A stretch of DNA of 32,715 nucleotides. Origin: an uncultured Alphaproteobacteria bacterium (GTDB lineage: Bacteria > Pseudomonadota > Alphaproteobacteria > Rhizobiales > Aestuariivirgaceae). Under the pieces are notes generated by a model, which saw nothing but the letters and a program-made list of their open reading frames with translations, had not been told where the DNA came from and made no database searches. A program made the position numbers and the translations under genes. This document shows, in pieces, positions 1 to 8,692 of this stretch. Location of the stretch: contig CALMWF010000003.1 in assembly GCA_937873445.1 (NCBI GenBank), positions 1 through 32,715 on the forward strand, written 5' to 3'. Each line of letters opens with the position of its first letter. Within the stretch, counting starts at the first letter, position 1.

Positions 1-493
1 CATGTCCCCCGGGCCCACCAGGGCCCCGGCCCCCCGCGCCGCCACGGCCACCGCAACCGCCAGAGCCGCCGCCAGAGCCGCCGCCGGAGCCGCATCCGCC
101 ACCTGAACCGCTGCCACCACCTGAGCCGCTGCCGCCACCAGAGCCGCTGCCGCCACCAGAGCCGCTGCCACCACCAGAGCCGCTGCCACCACCGGAGCCG
201 CTGCCACCGCCGGAGCCGCCACAGCCGCCGCCGCCACCGCTACCGCCGCAACCACCCGAACCACCCTGCCCGCCGGTGGCGTGACCGCCCGAACCGCCGG
301 CACCGTAATGGCCGCTGCCGCCCTTGCTGCCGCCCTTGCCGCCATGCCCTGCCGGAGAGGTTGAGCCCGTGCCCGCCCCGCCGCAGCTGCTGCAGCCCAG
401 AGCCGGAACATGCGATCCCGTGAGTGCGCTCACGGCGACAAAAACGCCGATCGACAGGAAACTCGGAACCACCAGTGACTTCACCTTACTCAT
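1..493 (-). CDS. Secreted glycine/serine/cysteine-rich repeat protein (C-terminus beyond window)
   Basis: The reading frame is open from an ATG at 493 to the left edge, giving 164 residues with no stop. Residues 1-32 look like a Sec signal peptide: basic MSKVK, then a hydrophobic stretch (LVVPSFLSIGVFVAVSALTG). A CSSC motif follows at about residues 34-37, then a segment with G, K, H and S (GHGGKGGSKGGSGHYGAGG). After that comes an almost pure Gly/Ser tract with four further cysteines and six GSGSGG hexapeptides. The last visible residues are GRGGAGGRGPGGPGGH. The region just before the cysteine is not a good lipobox (ALGC). The codons preserve the repeat but vary at third positions, as in a translated repeat. 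I do not recognise a family. A structural or surface protein is plausible; function is unknown. Confidence 0.7.
   Translation of the reverse strand, partial: MSKVKSLVVPSFLSIGVFVAVSALTGSHVPALGCSSCGGAGTGSTSPAGHGGKGGSKGGSGHYGAGGSGGHATGGQGGSGGCGGSGGGGGCGGSGGGSGSGGGSGSGGGSGSGGGSGSGGGSGSGGGSGSGGGCGSGGGSGGGSGGCGGRGGAGGRGPGGPGGH
98..205 (-). repeat. Six tandem 18-bp repeats coding GSGSGG
   Basis: Six consecutive 18-bp units start at 98, 116, 134, 152, 170 and 188. Read on the minus strand, each encodes Gly-Ser-Gly-Ser-Gly-Gly. A seventh, diverged unit follows at 206-223. Units differ mainly at third codon positions (TCT, TCC or TCA for Ser; GGT or GGC for Gly), so the peptide is kept while the DNA drifts. 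Copy number in such arrays can change by slippage. Confidence 0.85.
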
Positions 494-733
494 CGCAACA
501 CCCCGCGTTAAAAAGTCCTGAACGGCCTGTTCCGATATGAAACAATCTGAGCCGGGAACGGACAATCATGACGGGCTTTGCAGATTTTGCGCCAGCCGCA
601 GGGGGTGCGGTGCACAGGCTGTCAACAACTATAAATTAACCATGATGGCGCTTCGTTGCTGGCGCCTGGCCGGTCCGGCCGGCCTATGGCCCGGGTTTCC
701 CCGCGCTGGAAAATGGTATAGGGAGCAGGTCGC

Positions 734-809
<76 letters not shown>

Positions 810-818
810 GTTTCAGCC

Positions 819-1577
819 TCAGCCGCGCAGCGCCGCATCCAGCATGGCCAGACTGGGACCATGGGTCAGATCCATGTGCAGCGGTGTCACCGAAATCCGC
901 CGCTCGAACACAGCGCGCAAATCCGTTCCGGCGGGTGGGTTGCCGCGCTCGCGGTGAAAGCCCAGCCAGCAATAGGGCCGCCCGCGCGCATCCACCCTGG
1001 CATCAACAAACAGCGTGTTTTCATCGCGCTTGCCCTGCCGCGTCACTTCAATGCCTGCCACCTCATCCGGGCGGCAGTCGGGGAAATTGACATTGACCAG
1101 CACGCCGGGCCCGAAATCGACGGCCAGAAGCTTCTTCACCACCCCTGCCCCATGCGCCAGCGCCACCGCAAAGCTTTCGCCATCACCGTGAATGCCTATG
1201 ACCTGGGACAGCGCGATCGACCGGAAGCCCAGCGCCGTGCCCTCCATGGCGGCGGCGATTGTGCCGGAATAGGTCACATCATCGGCGACGTTCTGGCCCC
1301 GGTTCACCCCCGACAGAACCAGATCGGGCGGCCCCGGCAGAACCCGGCGCACCGCCATCACCACACAGTCGGTGGGCGTGCCATGCACCTCGAAGCGGCG
1401 CTCGTCGATCTGGCGCATGCGGATGGGATTGGCAAGCGACAGCGAATGCCCCGCCCCCGACTGCTCCTCGGCCGGCGCCACCACCCACACATCATCGCTG
1501 AGCGCCCCGGCAATGGCCTCAAGTGCTGCCAGTCCTGGCGCATGGATGCCGTCATCATTGGTCACCAGAATGCGCAT
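819..1577 (-). CDS. surE: 5'/3'-nucleotidase SurE
   Basis: A 252-residue protein, the usual SurE length. SurE is a metal-dependent survival phosphatase that dephosphorylates nucleoside 5'- and 3'-monophosphates. The N-terminus MRILVTNDDGIHAPG carries the Asp-Asp metal-binding pair (D8, D9). SGAGHSLSLANPIR, GTPTDCVV and LSGVNRGQNVADDVTYSGT are the typical active-site loops, and the Asn of SGVN completes the metal site. It begins 4 bp after the serS stop and is probably translated from the tat-serS transcript. In related alphaproteobacteria pcm often follows surE; here a tRNA follows and a pcm-like gene lies far away beside tolC. Confidence 0.96.
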   Translation of the reverse strand: MRILVTNDDGIHAPGLAALEAIAGALSDDVWVVAPAEEQSGAGHSLSLANPIRMRQIDERRFEVHGTPTDCVVMAVRRVLPGPPDLVLSGVNRGQNVADDVTYSGTIAAAMEGTALGFRSIALSQVIGIHGDGESFAVALAHGAGVVKKLLAVDFGPGVLVNVNFPDCRPDEVAGIEVTRQGKRDENTLFVDARVDARGRPYCWLGFHRERGNPPAGTDLRAVFERRISVTPLHMDLTHGPSLAMLDAALRG

Positions 1578-1581
1578 GCGG

Positions 1582-2862
1582 TCAGGCCCTGACGATTTTC
1601 TCCGCCCCGCCCATATAGGGCCGCAGCGCCTCGGGAATGGTCACCGAGCCGTCGTCATTCTGATAGTTTTCCAGAATGGCCACCAGCGTGCGCCCCACCG
1701 CCAGGCCCGAGCCGTTCAGCGTGTGAACATGGCGGGTACCCTTGCCTTCGGCCGGGCGGAAGCGCGCGTCCATGCGCCGCGCCTGAAAATCGCCGCACAC
1801 CGAGCATGAGGAAATCTCGCGATAGGTGTTCTGCCCCGGCAGCCACACCTCGATGTCATAGGTCATGCGGCTGCCGAAACCCATGTCGCCGGTGCACAGC
1901 CGCACCACCCGATAGGGCAGGCCCAGCGCCTGCAGGATGCTTTCGGCGCAGCCGGTCATGCGCTCCAGTTCTTCGCGTGATTGCTCCGGCGTGGTGATCG
2001 ACACCAGTTCGACCTTGGAAAACTGATGCTGGCGGATCATGCCGCGCGTGTCGCGCCCGGCCGACCCCGCCTCGGCCCGGAAACACGGCGTATAGGCCGT
2101 GAGCCGCAGCGGCAGTTCGGCCTCCTCCACAATGCTGGCGGCCACCAGATTGGTCAGCGACACTTCGGCAGTGGGAATAAGCCAGCGCCCGTCGGTGGTG
2201 CGGAACAGATCCTCGGCGAATTTCGGCAACTGGCCGGTGCCGAACATGGCCGCATCATTCACCATATAGGGCAGATAATGCTCGGTATAGCCGTTCACCC
2301 CGGTCTGGTGGTCCAGCATGAACTGGGCGATGGCCCGCTCCAGCCGGGCCAGTTGGCCGCGCAGCACCACAAAGCGCGCCCCGGCAATCTTCGCCGCGCT
2401 GTCGAAATCCATGAGCTTCAGCCACTCGCCCACATCAAAATGCTGGCGCGCCTCAAAGGCAAAGGCGCGCGGGCTGCCCCAGCGCCGCACCTCCACATTG
2501 TCATGTTCATCCCTGCCGTCCGGCACATCCTCCAGCGGCAGATTGGGAATGACCGCCAGCGCGTCGACAAGCGCCTGGGCAAGCTGGCGCTCGGTCTCCT
2601 CGCCGGTGCCGATGAATTCCTTCAGGCTTGCCACCTCGGCCTTCAGCGCGTCCGCCTTGGCTTTGTCACCCGCCTTCATGGCCTCGCCCACCTCGCGCGA
2701 GATGACGTTGCGCCGGTTCTGGGCGTCCTGAAGCTTCTGCTGGTGGGCGCGCTTCTGTTCATCAAGGGTGATGAGCGCCTGCGCCTGTGGGGCCAGGCCG
2801 CGGCGGGCCAGCCCGGCGTCAAAACCTTGCGGATTGTCACGGATCAATTTGATGTCATGCAT
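1582..2862 (-). CDS. serS: Seryl-tRNA synthetase
   Basis: A 426-residue class II aminoacyl-tRNA synthetase that charges tRNA-Ser with serine. The start [11 protein letters not shown] matches the conserved SerRS N-terminus. Residues about 25-105 form the charged antiparallel coiled-coil arm that grips the tRNA-Ser long variable arm. Motif 2 appears as [21 protein letters not shown], and motif 3 as the segment around [35 protein letters not shown] lies between them. It sits 59 bp after tatC and 4 bp before surE, the common alphaproteobacterial order. Confidence 0.97.
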   Translation of the reverse strand: MHDIKLIRDNPQGFDAGLARRGLAPQAQALITLDEQKRAHQQKLQDAQNRRNVISREVGEAMKAGDKAKADALKAEVASLKEFIGTGEETERQLAQALVDALAVIPNLPLEDVPDGRDEHDNVEVRRWGSPRAFAFEARQHFDVGEWLKLMDFDSAAKIAGARFVVLRGQLARLERAIAQFMLDHQTGVNGYTEHYLPYMVNDAAMFGTGQLPKFAEDLFRTTDGRWLIPTAEVSLTNLVAASIVEEAELPLRLTAYTPCFRAEAGSAGRDTRGMIRQHQFSKVELVSITTPEQSREELERMTGCAESILQALGLPYRVVRLCTGDMGFGSRMTYDIEVWLPGQNTYREISSCSVCGDFQARRMDARFRPAEGKGTRHVHTLNGSGLAVGRTLVAILENYQNDDGSVTIPEALRPYMGGAEKIVRA

Positions 2863-2921
2863 GGCGAGAATTCCGGCACTGAGCGAATTTCAGCCCTGTA
2901 TAGGCTGATGCTGCGCCGCAC

Positions 2922-3722
2922 TCAAACGGGATTATCGCCGGCTTTGTCGTCAGCCGTGCCGGCTGTGCGGCGCCGCCGTTCAATGAATTTCACCGCCAGC
3001 ACGGCAAATTCATAAAGGCCGATCAGCGGCACCATCATGGCCAGCATGGAGATCGGGTCTGGCGGGGTGATGAGGGCCGCCAGAATGCCCACGCCCAGAA
3101 TGGCGAAGCGCCGCCCATGCGCCAGTTGCGCGGCGCTGATGATGCCCACCTGCCCCAGCAGCGTCAGTACCACCGGCAACTGGAAGGTCAGCCCGAAAGC
3201 CAGGATCAGCATCATGACGAATTCGAGATAGGCCTCGATGTCGGGCATCAGCTGAATGGCGTTCTGGTCGCCCATGCCGGTGCCCGCCGCCAGCGCATAG
3301 AAGAAGTGGATGGCCACCGGCAGCAGGAAGAAATAGACCAGCGCCGCACCGAGCACGAAGAACACCGGCGTGGCCACCAGATAGGGCGCCAGCACCTGAC
3401 GCTCATTCTTGTAAAGGCCGGGGGCCACGAATTTGTAGATCTGGATGGCCATCAGCGGAAAGGCAATGAACATGCCGCCGAACATGGCGATCTTCAGCTT
3501 CACCAGAAACACGCCCAGGAGCTTGATGGAAATCAGGCTCACATCCTGGCCGGTGCCCCATTTGAACGGCTTGACCAGCAGCGCCAGAATGTCGGACGAA
3601 AAATAGAAACTGAGCAGAAATGCCGCAGCAAAACCGAGTATGGAAATAATCAGGCGTTGGCGCAGCTCAAGCAGATGGTCAAGCAGCGGCGCTTCGGTCT
3701 TGTCAATGTCTTCCTGGCTCAT
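2922..3722 (-). CDS. tatC: Twin-arginine translocase subunit TatC
   Basis: A 266-residue inner-membrane protein, the receptor that binds the twin-arginine signal of folded Tat substrates. The N-terminus EAPLLDHLLELRQRLI is the TatC signature. Six hydrophobic spans follow, and FVAPGLYKNERQ and PDPISMLAMMVPLIGLYEF are family hallmarks. The start ATG overlaps the tatB stop (ATGA), indicating translational coupling. Confidence 0.97.
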   Translation of the reverse strand: MSQEDIDKTEAPLLDHLLELRQRLIISILGFAAAFLLSFYFSSDILALLVKPFKWGTGQDVSLISIKLLGVFLVKLKIAMFGGMFIAFPLMAIQIYKFVAPGLYKNERQVLAPYLVATPVFFVLGAALVYFFLLPVAIHFFYALAAGTGMGDQNAIQLMPDIEAYLEFVMMLILAFGLTFQLPVVLTLLGQVGIISAAQLAHGRRFAILGVGILAALITPPDPISMLAMMVPLIGLYEFAVLAVKFIERRRRTAGTADDKAGDNPV

Positions 3723-4105
3723 GCGCCGCTCACCGGCTGGCCGGCCACGCGCGTTTCGCCCGCGCCGTCGGCAAAGGGCGAAGACGCCGCCGGCGCCGCT
3801 CCCTCCACCGCCTTCATGCTGATCACGCCATCACCGCCCCTGGGCTTGGTGGCCGCCCCCACCGCGTCCAGACTGGGGGCCGCCAGACCCTTCAGCGCCT
3901 GCATGTCCTTCTTGATGTCGTCAACGCCCGCCTCGCGCATGGCCTTGTCGACATGGCCCTGAAATTCACTGGCCAGACCGCGCGCCTTGGCCATGAAGCG
4001 GCCGAACGTGCGCAGCACCTGCGGCAGGTCCTTGGGGCCGATCACGATGATGGCGATCAGCGCCAGAACAAACATTTCGGAATAGCCGACGCCGAAATCA
4101 AACAT
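3719..4105 (-). CDS. tatB: Sec-independent translocase protein TatB
   Basis: A 128-residue single-span protein that, with TatC, forms the Tat receptor complex. The N-terminus MFDFGVGYSEMFVLALIAIIV is followed by the GPKDLP hinge and an amphipathic helix (VLRTFGRFMAKARGL). A Glu in the first span (SEMF) is the usual TatB feature. The C-terminal half is rich in Ala, Gly and Pro and poorly conserved. It is coupled to tatC by a 4-base overlap and lies 26 bp after tatA. Confidence 0.95.
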   Translation of the reverse strand: MFDFGVGYSEMFVLALIAIIVIGPKDLPQVLRTFGRFMAKARGLASEFQGHVDKAMREAGVDDIKKDMQALKGLAAPSLDAVGAATKPRGGDGVISMKAVEGAAPAASSPFADGAGETRVAGQPVSGA

Positions 4106-4131
4106 GACGCGCGTCCGTTACGCTGGGCACA

Positions 4132-4353
4132 TCAGCTGCGGGTCTTGCCCTTGGTCTTGACCGGCTCTTCGGTCTTCTTCTCGATGACTTTGACCTCGTC
4201 GGCCACCTCATCGTCGTCGGCCAGGCCCTTCTTGAAGCTCTTGATGCCCTTGGCCACGTCGCCCATCAGGTCAGACACCTTGCCCTTGCCGCCGAACAGC
4301 ACCAGCACCACCACCAGCAGGATGACCCAATGCCACCAGGAAAAACCGCCCAT
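4132..4353 (-). CDS. tatA: Sec-independent translocase protein TatA
   Basis: A 73-residue pore-forming Tat subunit. [22 protein letters not shown] is a single N-terminal span ending in the TatA FG motif. The amphipathic helix [20 protein letters not shown] and a charged tail follow. It is the first gene of the tatABC-serS-surE run. The scpA/scpB genes that often precede tatA in this phylum are absent; a 158-bp gap separates it from the pleD stop. That gap shows no clear promoter or hairpin. Confidence 0.95.
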   Translation of the reverse strand: MGGFSWWHWVILLVVVLVLFGGKGKVSDLMGDVAKGIKSFKKGLADDDEVADEVKVIEKKTEEPVKTKGKTRS

Positions 4354-4511
4354 ACCGCACTCCTTGAAATCCTTGCGGGCAAGCCCCGCCTTTGCGCTGC
4401 ACTAAAGCAGAAAGGAACCGGCGCCGCAACCAAGCGGACCGGGCGGCTTGCTTACCGATGTTTCATGGAAAAACCAAGGCAAGCCGCCGCACCGGGCAGG
4501 CCTGGCCCCCT

Positions 4512-5882
4512 TCACGCGGCCGCCGAGATCACCCGGTTGCGGCCCTGGCGCTTGGCTTCATAAAGGGCAAGGTCAGCCCGTTTCAGGAAGTCTTCCACCG
4601 TGTCGCCCGGCCCGTTCAGCACCGCCAGCCCCAGTGACACCGTAACCGGCACGGCCTGGCTTTCATTGATGGGGAATGGACGCCCCGCCATGGTGCGGCG
4701 CAGGCGTTCGGCCACCCGCCGCGCCAGATCGAGGTCGGAATTGGGCAGAACGACAATGAATTCCTCGCCGCCCACCCGGCAGCACATGTCGACATTGCGG
4801 GTGTTGCGCCGGATGCGCTCGGCCAGTTCCTGCAGCACCCGGTCGCCGGCATCGTGGCCATGGGTATCGTTGATCGCCTTGAAGTAGTCGACGTCGAGCG
4901 ACACCAGCGCCAGGGGCTTGCCGCGGTGGTTGGAATGGTCCACCAGATGGGCAAGATGGGTTTGCATGTAGCGGCGATTGTAAAGACCGGTCAGCGGATC
5001 GGTCACCGACATTTCGATTGACGCCTTGACCGACGAGCGCAGCCGCTCGGTATAGCGCCAGCGCCTCACCTGGGTCTGCACCCGGGCCAGCAGTTCCTGC
5101 TTGTCGATGGGCCGCATCAAATAATCGTTGACGCCCATGTCCAGCGCCCGCAGCAGCCGGGTCTGGTCATCCGGATCGACGATGATCAGCACCGGCACCT
5201 GGCGCGTCGCCTCCATGGACTTGAGATGCGAACACAGCCGCAAGCCGTCGAAGGTTTCGGGATCAAGGCTGACAATGATCAGTTCAAAGGGTTCCACCGC
5301 CTCGGCCGCCAGTGAGGCCGCATCCTGCGGATTGCTGACCAGCCGCACCCGATGCTGCGGCGCCAGGATGCTGAGAACACGCTCTCCCGACGACTGCTTG
5401 GGGTCCACCACCATGACGTGGCCGGGCCGCGTGTCCGCCAGTTCCGGCGGGCGCACCACCAGACCGATGGACTCGCTCGACACCGCGCGCACCCGCAATT
5501 CGTCCTGCAGCATCTTGAGCCGCACCAGGCTCTTGATCCGGCAGAACAGGGAAATGTCATTGACCGGCTTGGTCAGAAAATCATCGGCCCCGGCTTCAAG
5601 GCCGCGCACCCTGTCTTCCGGCTGATCCAGCGCCGTCACCATCACCACCGGAATGTGCTGGGTGGTGCTGTCGTTCTTGATGCGCTTGCACACCTCGATG
5701 CCGTCAATCCCCGGCATCATCACGTCGAGCAGCACAATGTCGGGCTTCGAGCGTTTCACCGCTTCGAGGGCGTCCATGCCGTTCATCGCCGTCACGACTT
5801 CAAAATATTCCGCCGCCAGCTTCGCTTCGAGAAGCCGGACATTGGCCAGAATGTCGTCAACGACGAGAACGCGGGCGGTCAT
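4512..5882 (-). CDS. pleD: PleD-type diguanylate cyclase (REC-REC-GGDEF)
   Basis: A 456-residue response regulator that makes cyclic di-GMP from two GTP. The first receiver domain (residues 1-125) has acidic residues D9/D10, phospho-acceptor D53 in LLDVMMPG, and K105 in TKP. A second, degenerate receiver (about 153-275) is the PleD dimerisation adaptor. The GGDEF domain (about 290-450) has GGEEF at 371-375 and an RxxD inhibitory site (RNVD, 362-365), so product feedback inhibition is expected. Order and numbering match Caulobacter PleD closely. Its ATG overlaps the divK stop (ATGA). In the family it controls the motile-to-sessile transition at the cell pole. Confidence 0.97.
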   Translation of the reverse strand: MTARVLVVDDILANVRLLEAKLAAEYFEVVTAMNGMDALEAVKRSKPDIVLLDVMMPGIDGIEVCKRIKNDSTTQHIPVVMVTALDQPEDRVRGLEAGADDFLTKPVNDISLFCRIKSLVRLKMLQDELRVRAVSSESIGLVVRPPELADTRPGHVMVVDPKQSSGERVLSILAPQHRVRLVSNPQDAASLAAEAVEPFELIIVSLDPETFDGLRLCSHLKSMEATRQVPVLIIVDPDDQTRLLRALDMGVNDYLMRPIDKQELLARVQTQVRRWRYTERLRSSVKASIEMSVTDPLTGLYNRRYMQTHLAHLVDHSNHRGKPLALVSLDVDYFKAINDTHGHDAGDRVLQELAERIRRNTRNVDMCCRVGGEEFIVVLPNSDLDLARRVAERLRRTMAGRPFPINESQAVPVTVSLGLAVLNGPGDTVEDFLKRADLALYEAKRQGRNRVISAAA

Positions 5883-6256
5883 GATGCGGTCTTTTTCAGA
5901 AAGCCATCAATGGTCTGAAGGAAGCTCAAAACCGAGATCGGCTTGGAGATATAGGCCTCGCAGCCGCCCTCGCGGATTTTCTGTTCATCACCCTTCATGG
6001 CGAAGGCGGTAACGGCAATGACCGGAATGGCCTTCAGCTCGTCATCTTCCTTGAGCCACTTGGTGACTTCGATGCCGGACACTTCCGGCAATTGAATGTC
6101 CATCAAAATCAGGTCGGGCATGTGCTTGCGCGCCAGATCGAGCGCTGACAGGCCGTCGCGCGTCTGCACCACCCGATAGCCATGCGCTTCGAGCAGGTCG
6201 TTGAACAGCTTCATGTTCAACTCGTTATCTTCCACGATAAGCACGGTCTTCTGCAT
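5879..6256 (-). CDS. divK: Single-domain response regulator DivK
   Basis: A 125-residue receiver-only protein. D53 ([11 protein letters not shown]) is the phospho-acceptor, E9/D10 form the acidic pocket, and VTAF and SKPI supply the conserved Thr and Lys. In the family DivK is phosphorylated by PleC/DivJ kinases and binds DivL to control CtrA activity and asymmetric division. I chose the ATG at 6256 ([12 protein letters not shown]) because it gives the standard length; the frame stays open upstream to 6409, but that extension has no domain. It is the first gene of a divK-pleD operon, divergent from the DUF3572 gene. Confidence 0.95.
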   Translation of the reverse strand: MQKTVLIVEDNELNMKLFNDLLEAHGYRVVQTRDGLSALDLARKHMPDLILMDIQLPEVSGIEVTKWLKEDDELKAIPVIAVTAFAMKGDEQKIREGGCEAYISKPISVLSFLQTIDGFLKKTAS

Positions 6257-6463
6257 TGCCGGCACGGCTCCCGGAAATTTGGCGTTCACGTCAAACCCAC
6301 ACTGCCCCTCGTCCATTGTCGCCTCTGTCCTTGCCTCATCCCGGGGCTCTGGTGGCCCCCTTGCGCAGTTCGCCTGCAGTTTGCCTGTTGTGGACCTTGG
6401 CAGTAACAAAGTGGTTAAATAATATCCTCGACCCGTGGTTGCGTGCTGAGCTGGTTAATCCTT

Positions 6464-6760
6464 ATGAAACATCCCTCTCGTTCCGCCGCCCCCTCTGCCA
6501 CTGCCGAGGCTGCCACCATCGCCCTGAATTTTCTGGCATTTCTCGCGGCCGAGCCGGAGCGCCTGGGGCGCTTTCTCAGCCTGACCGGCCTGGACCCGGG
6601 CGGTCTTCGCGCCGCCATCGATTCCCCCGTCCTTCATGCCGGGCTGCTCGAATATGCCCTGTCCGACGAGTCATTGCTATTGGCATTCGCCGCCGATCAG
6701 GGCCTGGCGCCAGACGCCGTGGCCCACGCCCGGCGGCGGCTCCCCGGCGCTGCCGACTGA
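6464..6760 (+). CDS. DUF3572 family protein
   Basis: A 98-residue protein resembling the small alphaproteobacterial DUF3572 family. Recognisable features are AEAATIALNFLAFLAAEPERLGRFL, the SLTGLDPGGLRAAI segment and an acidic LSDESLLLAFAAD region, all predicted helical. There is no signal peptide or membrane span. The ATG at 6464 is preferred over an upstream GTG at 6443 because it precedes the conserved region directly, although neither has a strong ribosome site. Function is unknown. It is divergent from divK and followed by dinB after 38 bp. Confidence 0.8.
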   Translation: MKHPSRSAAPSATAEAATIALNFLAFLAAEPERLGRFLSLTGLDPGGLRAAIDSPVLHAGLLEYALSDESLLLAFAADQGLAPDAVAHARRRLPGAAD

Positions 6761-6798
6761 CCTCGCCAGACCTGCCAGCCCGGGCTACACTCTCCGCC

Positions 6799-8106
6799 AT
6801 GGCACTGCCCGCCCCGCTCACTGCCTTCTGCCGCGACTGCCTGACCCCGGCACCGGCCGGAGCGGCGCGCTGCCCGGCCTGCCATTCGCCGCGCCTGATC
6901 CACCACCCGGAACTGGCCAGCCTCACCATTGCCCATATTGATTGCGACGCCTTCTACGCGGCCGTGGAAAAGCGCGACCGGCCGGACCTGCGCGACAGGC
7001 CGGTCATTGTCGGCGGCGGAAAGCGCGGCGTCGTTTCCACCGCCTGCTACATCGCCCGCACCCGGGGGGTGAAATCCGCCATGCCCATGTTCACGGCGCT
7101 GAAACTCTGCCCCGAGGCGGTGGTGGTGCCGCCGGACATGAAGAAATATGCCGCCGTGGGCCACGCCGTGCGCGCCCTCATGCTGTCGGTCACACCCCTG
7201 GTCCAGCCACTGTCCATCGACGAGGCCTTCCTCGACCTCAGCGGCACCGAGCGCCTGCACGGCCAGTGCGCGGCCCTCACCTTGGCCCACCTCATCAGCC
7301 GCATCGAGAGCGACATCGGCATCACCGCCTCGGTCGGCCTGGCGCCCAACATGTTTCTCGCCAAGCTGGCCTCCGACCTCGCCAAGCCGCGCGGCTTTTC
7401 GGTCATCGGCCGGGCTGAAACCCGCGACTTTCTTGCCGCCCGGCCCGTCAGCTTCATCTGGGGGGTGGGCCGCGCCACCCAGGACCATCTGGCCCGCGAC
7501 GGCATCACCCTGATCGGCCAGCTGCAGGCCATGGACAAATCCGAGCTGGTGCGCCGCTACGGCAGCCTCGGCGCCCACCTTTATCATCTGGCCCGCGGCG
7601 AGGATGCCCGCCGTGTCACCACCGCCGAGGAAACCCTGTCGATCAGCAATGAAACCACCTTTGACCATGATCTTGCCGACCCCGCCCGGCTGGAACGGGA
7701 ACTCTGGGCCATGAGCGAAAAGGTGTCGCGCCGCGCCAAGACCGACGGGCTGGCCGGGCAGACCGTCACCCTTAAGCTCAAGACCGCCGACTTCAGGCTC
7801 CTCACCCGCGCCACCAGTCTGGATGAACCGACCTATCTCGCCCACCGGATTTTCGAGGCGGTGCGCCCGCTGCTGCGCAAGGAGGCAACGGGCAGGCCCT
7901 TCCGCCTGGTCGGCGTGGGCATTTCCCATCTCTCCGCCGCCGGGCCGGAGGCGGCAGGCGAAACCCTGGATGCCCGCAGCAATGCCCTGACCCGCGCCGA
8001 AATGGCCATGGACGTGGTGCGCGGGCGCTTTGGCCGGCACGCCGTGGAGCGTGGCCTGGGCTTTTCCCCGGCAGCGAGGCCAGAGCCTGATGACGCTCAG
8101 GATTGA
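6799..8106 (+). CDS. dinB: DNA polymerase IV (Y family) with N-terminal zinc-ribbon-like motif
   Basis: A 435-residue translesion DNA polymerase. The catalytic motifs are HIDCDAFYAAVEKRD (first Asp) and SIDEAFLDLSG (Asp-Glu pair). VVSTACYIARTRGVKSAMP and SVGLAPNMFLAKLASDLAKP are also Y-family hallmarks. The C-terminal little-finger domain (about 290-415) is present. Before the polymerase core, residues 11-30 contain C-x2-C-x11-C-x2-C (CRDC...CPAC), probably binding zinc; this extension occurs in alphaproteobacterial DinB. The frame is open much further upstream, but the ATG at 6799 gives the expected start. Its stop overlaps the convergent gene at 8097 by 10 bp. Confidence 0.94.
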   Translation: MALPAPLTAFCRDCLTPAPAGAARCPACHSPRLIHHPELASLTIAHIDCDAFYAAVEKRDRPDLRDRPVIVGGGKRGVVSTACYIARTRGVKSAMPMFTALKLCPEAVVVPPDMKKYAAVGHAVRALMLSVTPLVQPLSIDEAFLDLSGTERLHGQCAALTLAHLISRIESDIGITASVGLAPNMFLAKLASDLAKPRGFSVIGRAETRDFLAARPVSFIWGVGRATQDHLARDGITLIGQLQAMDKSELVRRYGSLGAHLYHLARGEDARRVTTAEETLSISNETTFDHDLADPARLERELWAMSEKVSRRAKTDGLAGQTVTLKLKTADFRLLTRATSLDEPTYLAHRIFEAVRPLLRKEATGRPFRLVGVGISHLSAAGPEAAGETLDARSNALTRAEMAMDVVRGRFGRHAVERGLGFSPAARPEPDDAQD

Positions 8107-8642
8107 TGAGCCGTCACAAGCGGTTTCATGCGCTGGTGAAAGTCCTGCATGAAGGGCCGGAAGGCCGCTTCCAGCAGCTTCCGCCGCGCGGGCCAGTCGG
8201 CAGCGCCACAGCGGTCATTGACTGAAAACATCACCCGGCCAAAGCCCGGGTCTTCCATGGTCATGGTCAGCCCATAGCGGGTGATGCCAAACCGGGCGGC
8301 GCGGCGCTCAAGATCGCTGGTTACCGGATCATCCCGGCCGATCATTTCCGACCAGTCGGCAAAGGCCCCGGCGGTGGCCGCCTGATCGAAGGCCGGATCG
8401 CCCAGCGGCGTGTAGTGGGCCATGTACTGGGCCATATAGGCCGGATCATAGGTGGCAACCCACACCACATCGTCGGGGGTGCCGTCGCGGAAGGTCACCA
8501 CGAAATAGGACAGATGGCGCAGCTGCAGCCGGGCCGCCAGATCCTCAAGGTAATGGGTTGCCTCCGCATAATTGCGGAAGGGCTCCGTCGGCTCCAGCCG
8601 CAACTGCACCGTGAGACTCACCATGGGGGCCAATTGATACAT
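8097..8642 (-). CDS. LuxR-type autoinducer-binding domain protein without DNA-binding domain
   Basis: A 181-residue protein. Residues about 25-145 resemble the N-terminal ligand-binding domain of LuxR regulators: ATYDPAYMAQYMAHYTPLGDP gives the Y-x-x-x-Y...DP pattern (D82, P83), W97 follows in FADWSEM, then RFGITRYGLTM and a final strand FGRVMFSVN. The chain stops after a helical tail (WPARRKLLEAAFRPFMQDF) with no C-terminal GerE/LuxR helix-turn-helix. It starts 50 bp after the putA stop, on the same strand, and is probably co-transcribed. ATG 8642 is preferred (AGGGTG upstream); ATG 8624 is the alternative. It might bind an acyl ligand, or act as a heterodimer partner. No luxI homologue is present. 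Confidence 0.75.
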   Translation of the reverse strand: MYQLAPMVSLTVQLRLEPTEPFRNYAEATHYLEDLAARLQLRHLSYFVVTFRDGTPDDVVWVATYDPAYMAQYMAHYTPLGDPAFDQAATAGAFADWSEMIGRDDPVTSDLERRAARFGITRYGLTMTMEDPGFGRVMFSVNDRCGAADWPARRKLLEAAFRPFMQDFHQRMKPLVTAHQS

Positions 8643-8692
8643 GCCCGCACCCTGCGGCGCGAGGCTGGCGCGGGCCTTGCGCGCCTTTTTGC

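Noticed and set aside
1-493. The Gly/Ser/Cys protein as a microcin B17-type precursor
   Set aside because: It has a Sec-type signal peptide, is far longer than such precursors, and no cyclodehydratase genes are in the window; only the composition is alike.
636-644. TTAACCATG, a CtrA half-site, upstream of the Gly-rich gene
   Set aside because: The second TTAA at a 7-bp spacing is absent on either side, so it may be chance. Similar single TTAA elements near divK (6415-6418, 6455-6458) also lack correct spacing.
861-1592. Long plus-strand open frame opposite surE
   Set aside because: It is the complement of a fully recognisable surE; the predicted peptide is rich in His, Arg and Pro, as expected of a shadow frame in GC-rich DNA.
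6697-8040. 447-codon minus-strand frame opposite dinB
   Set aside because: It is a shadow of dinB, low in complexity and without a recognisable motif.
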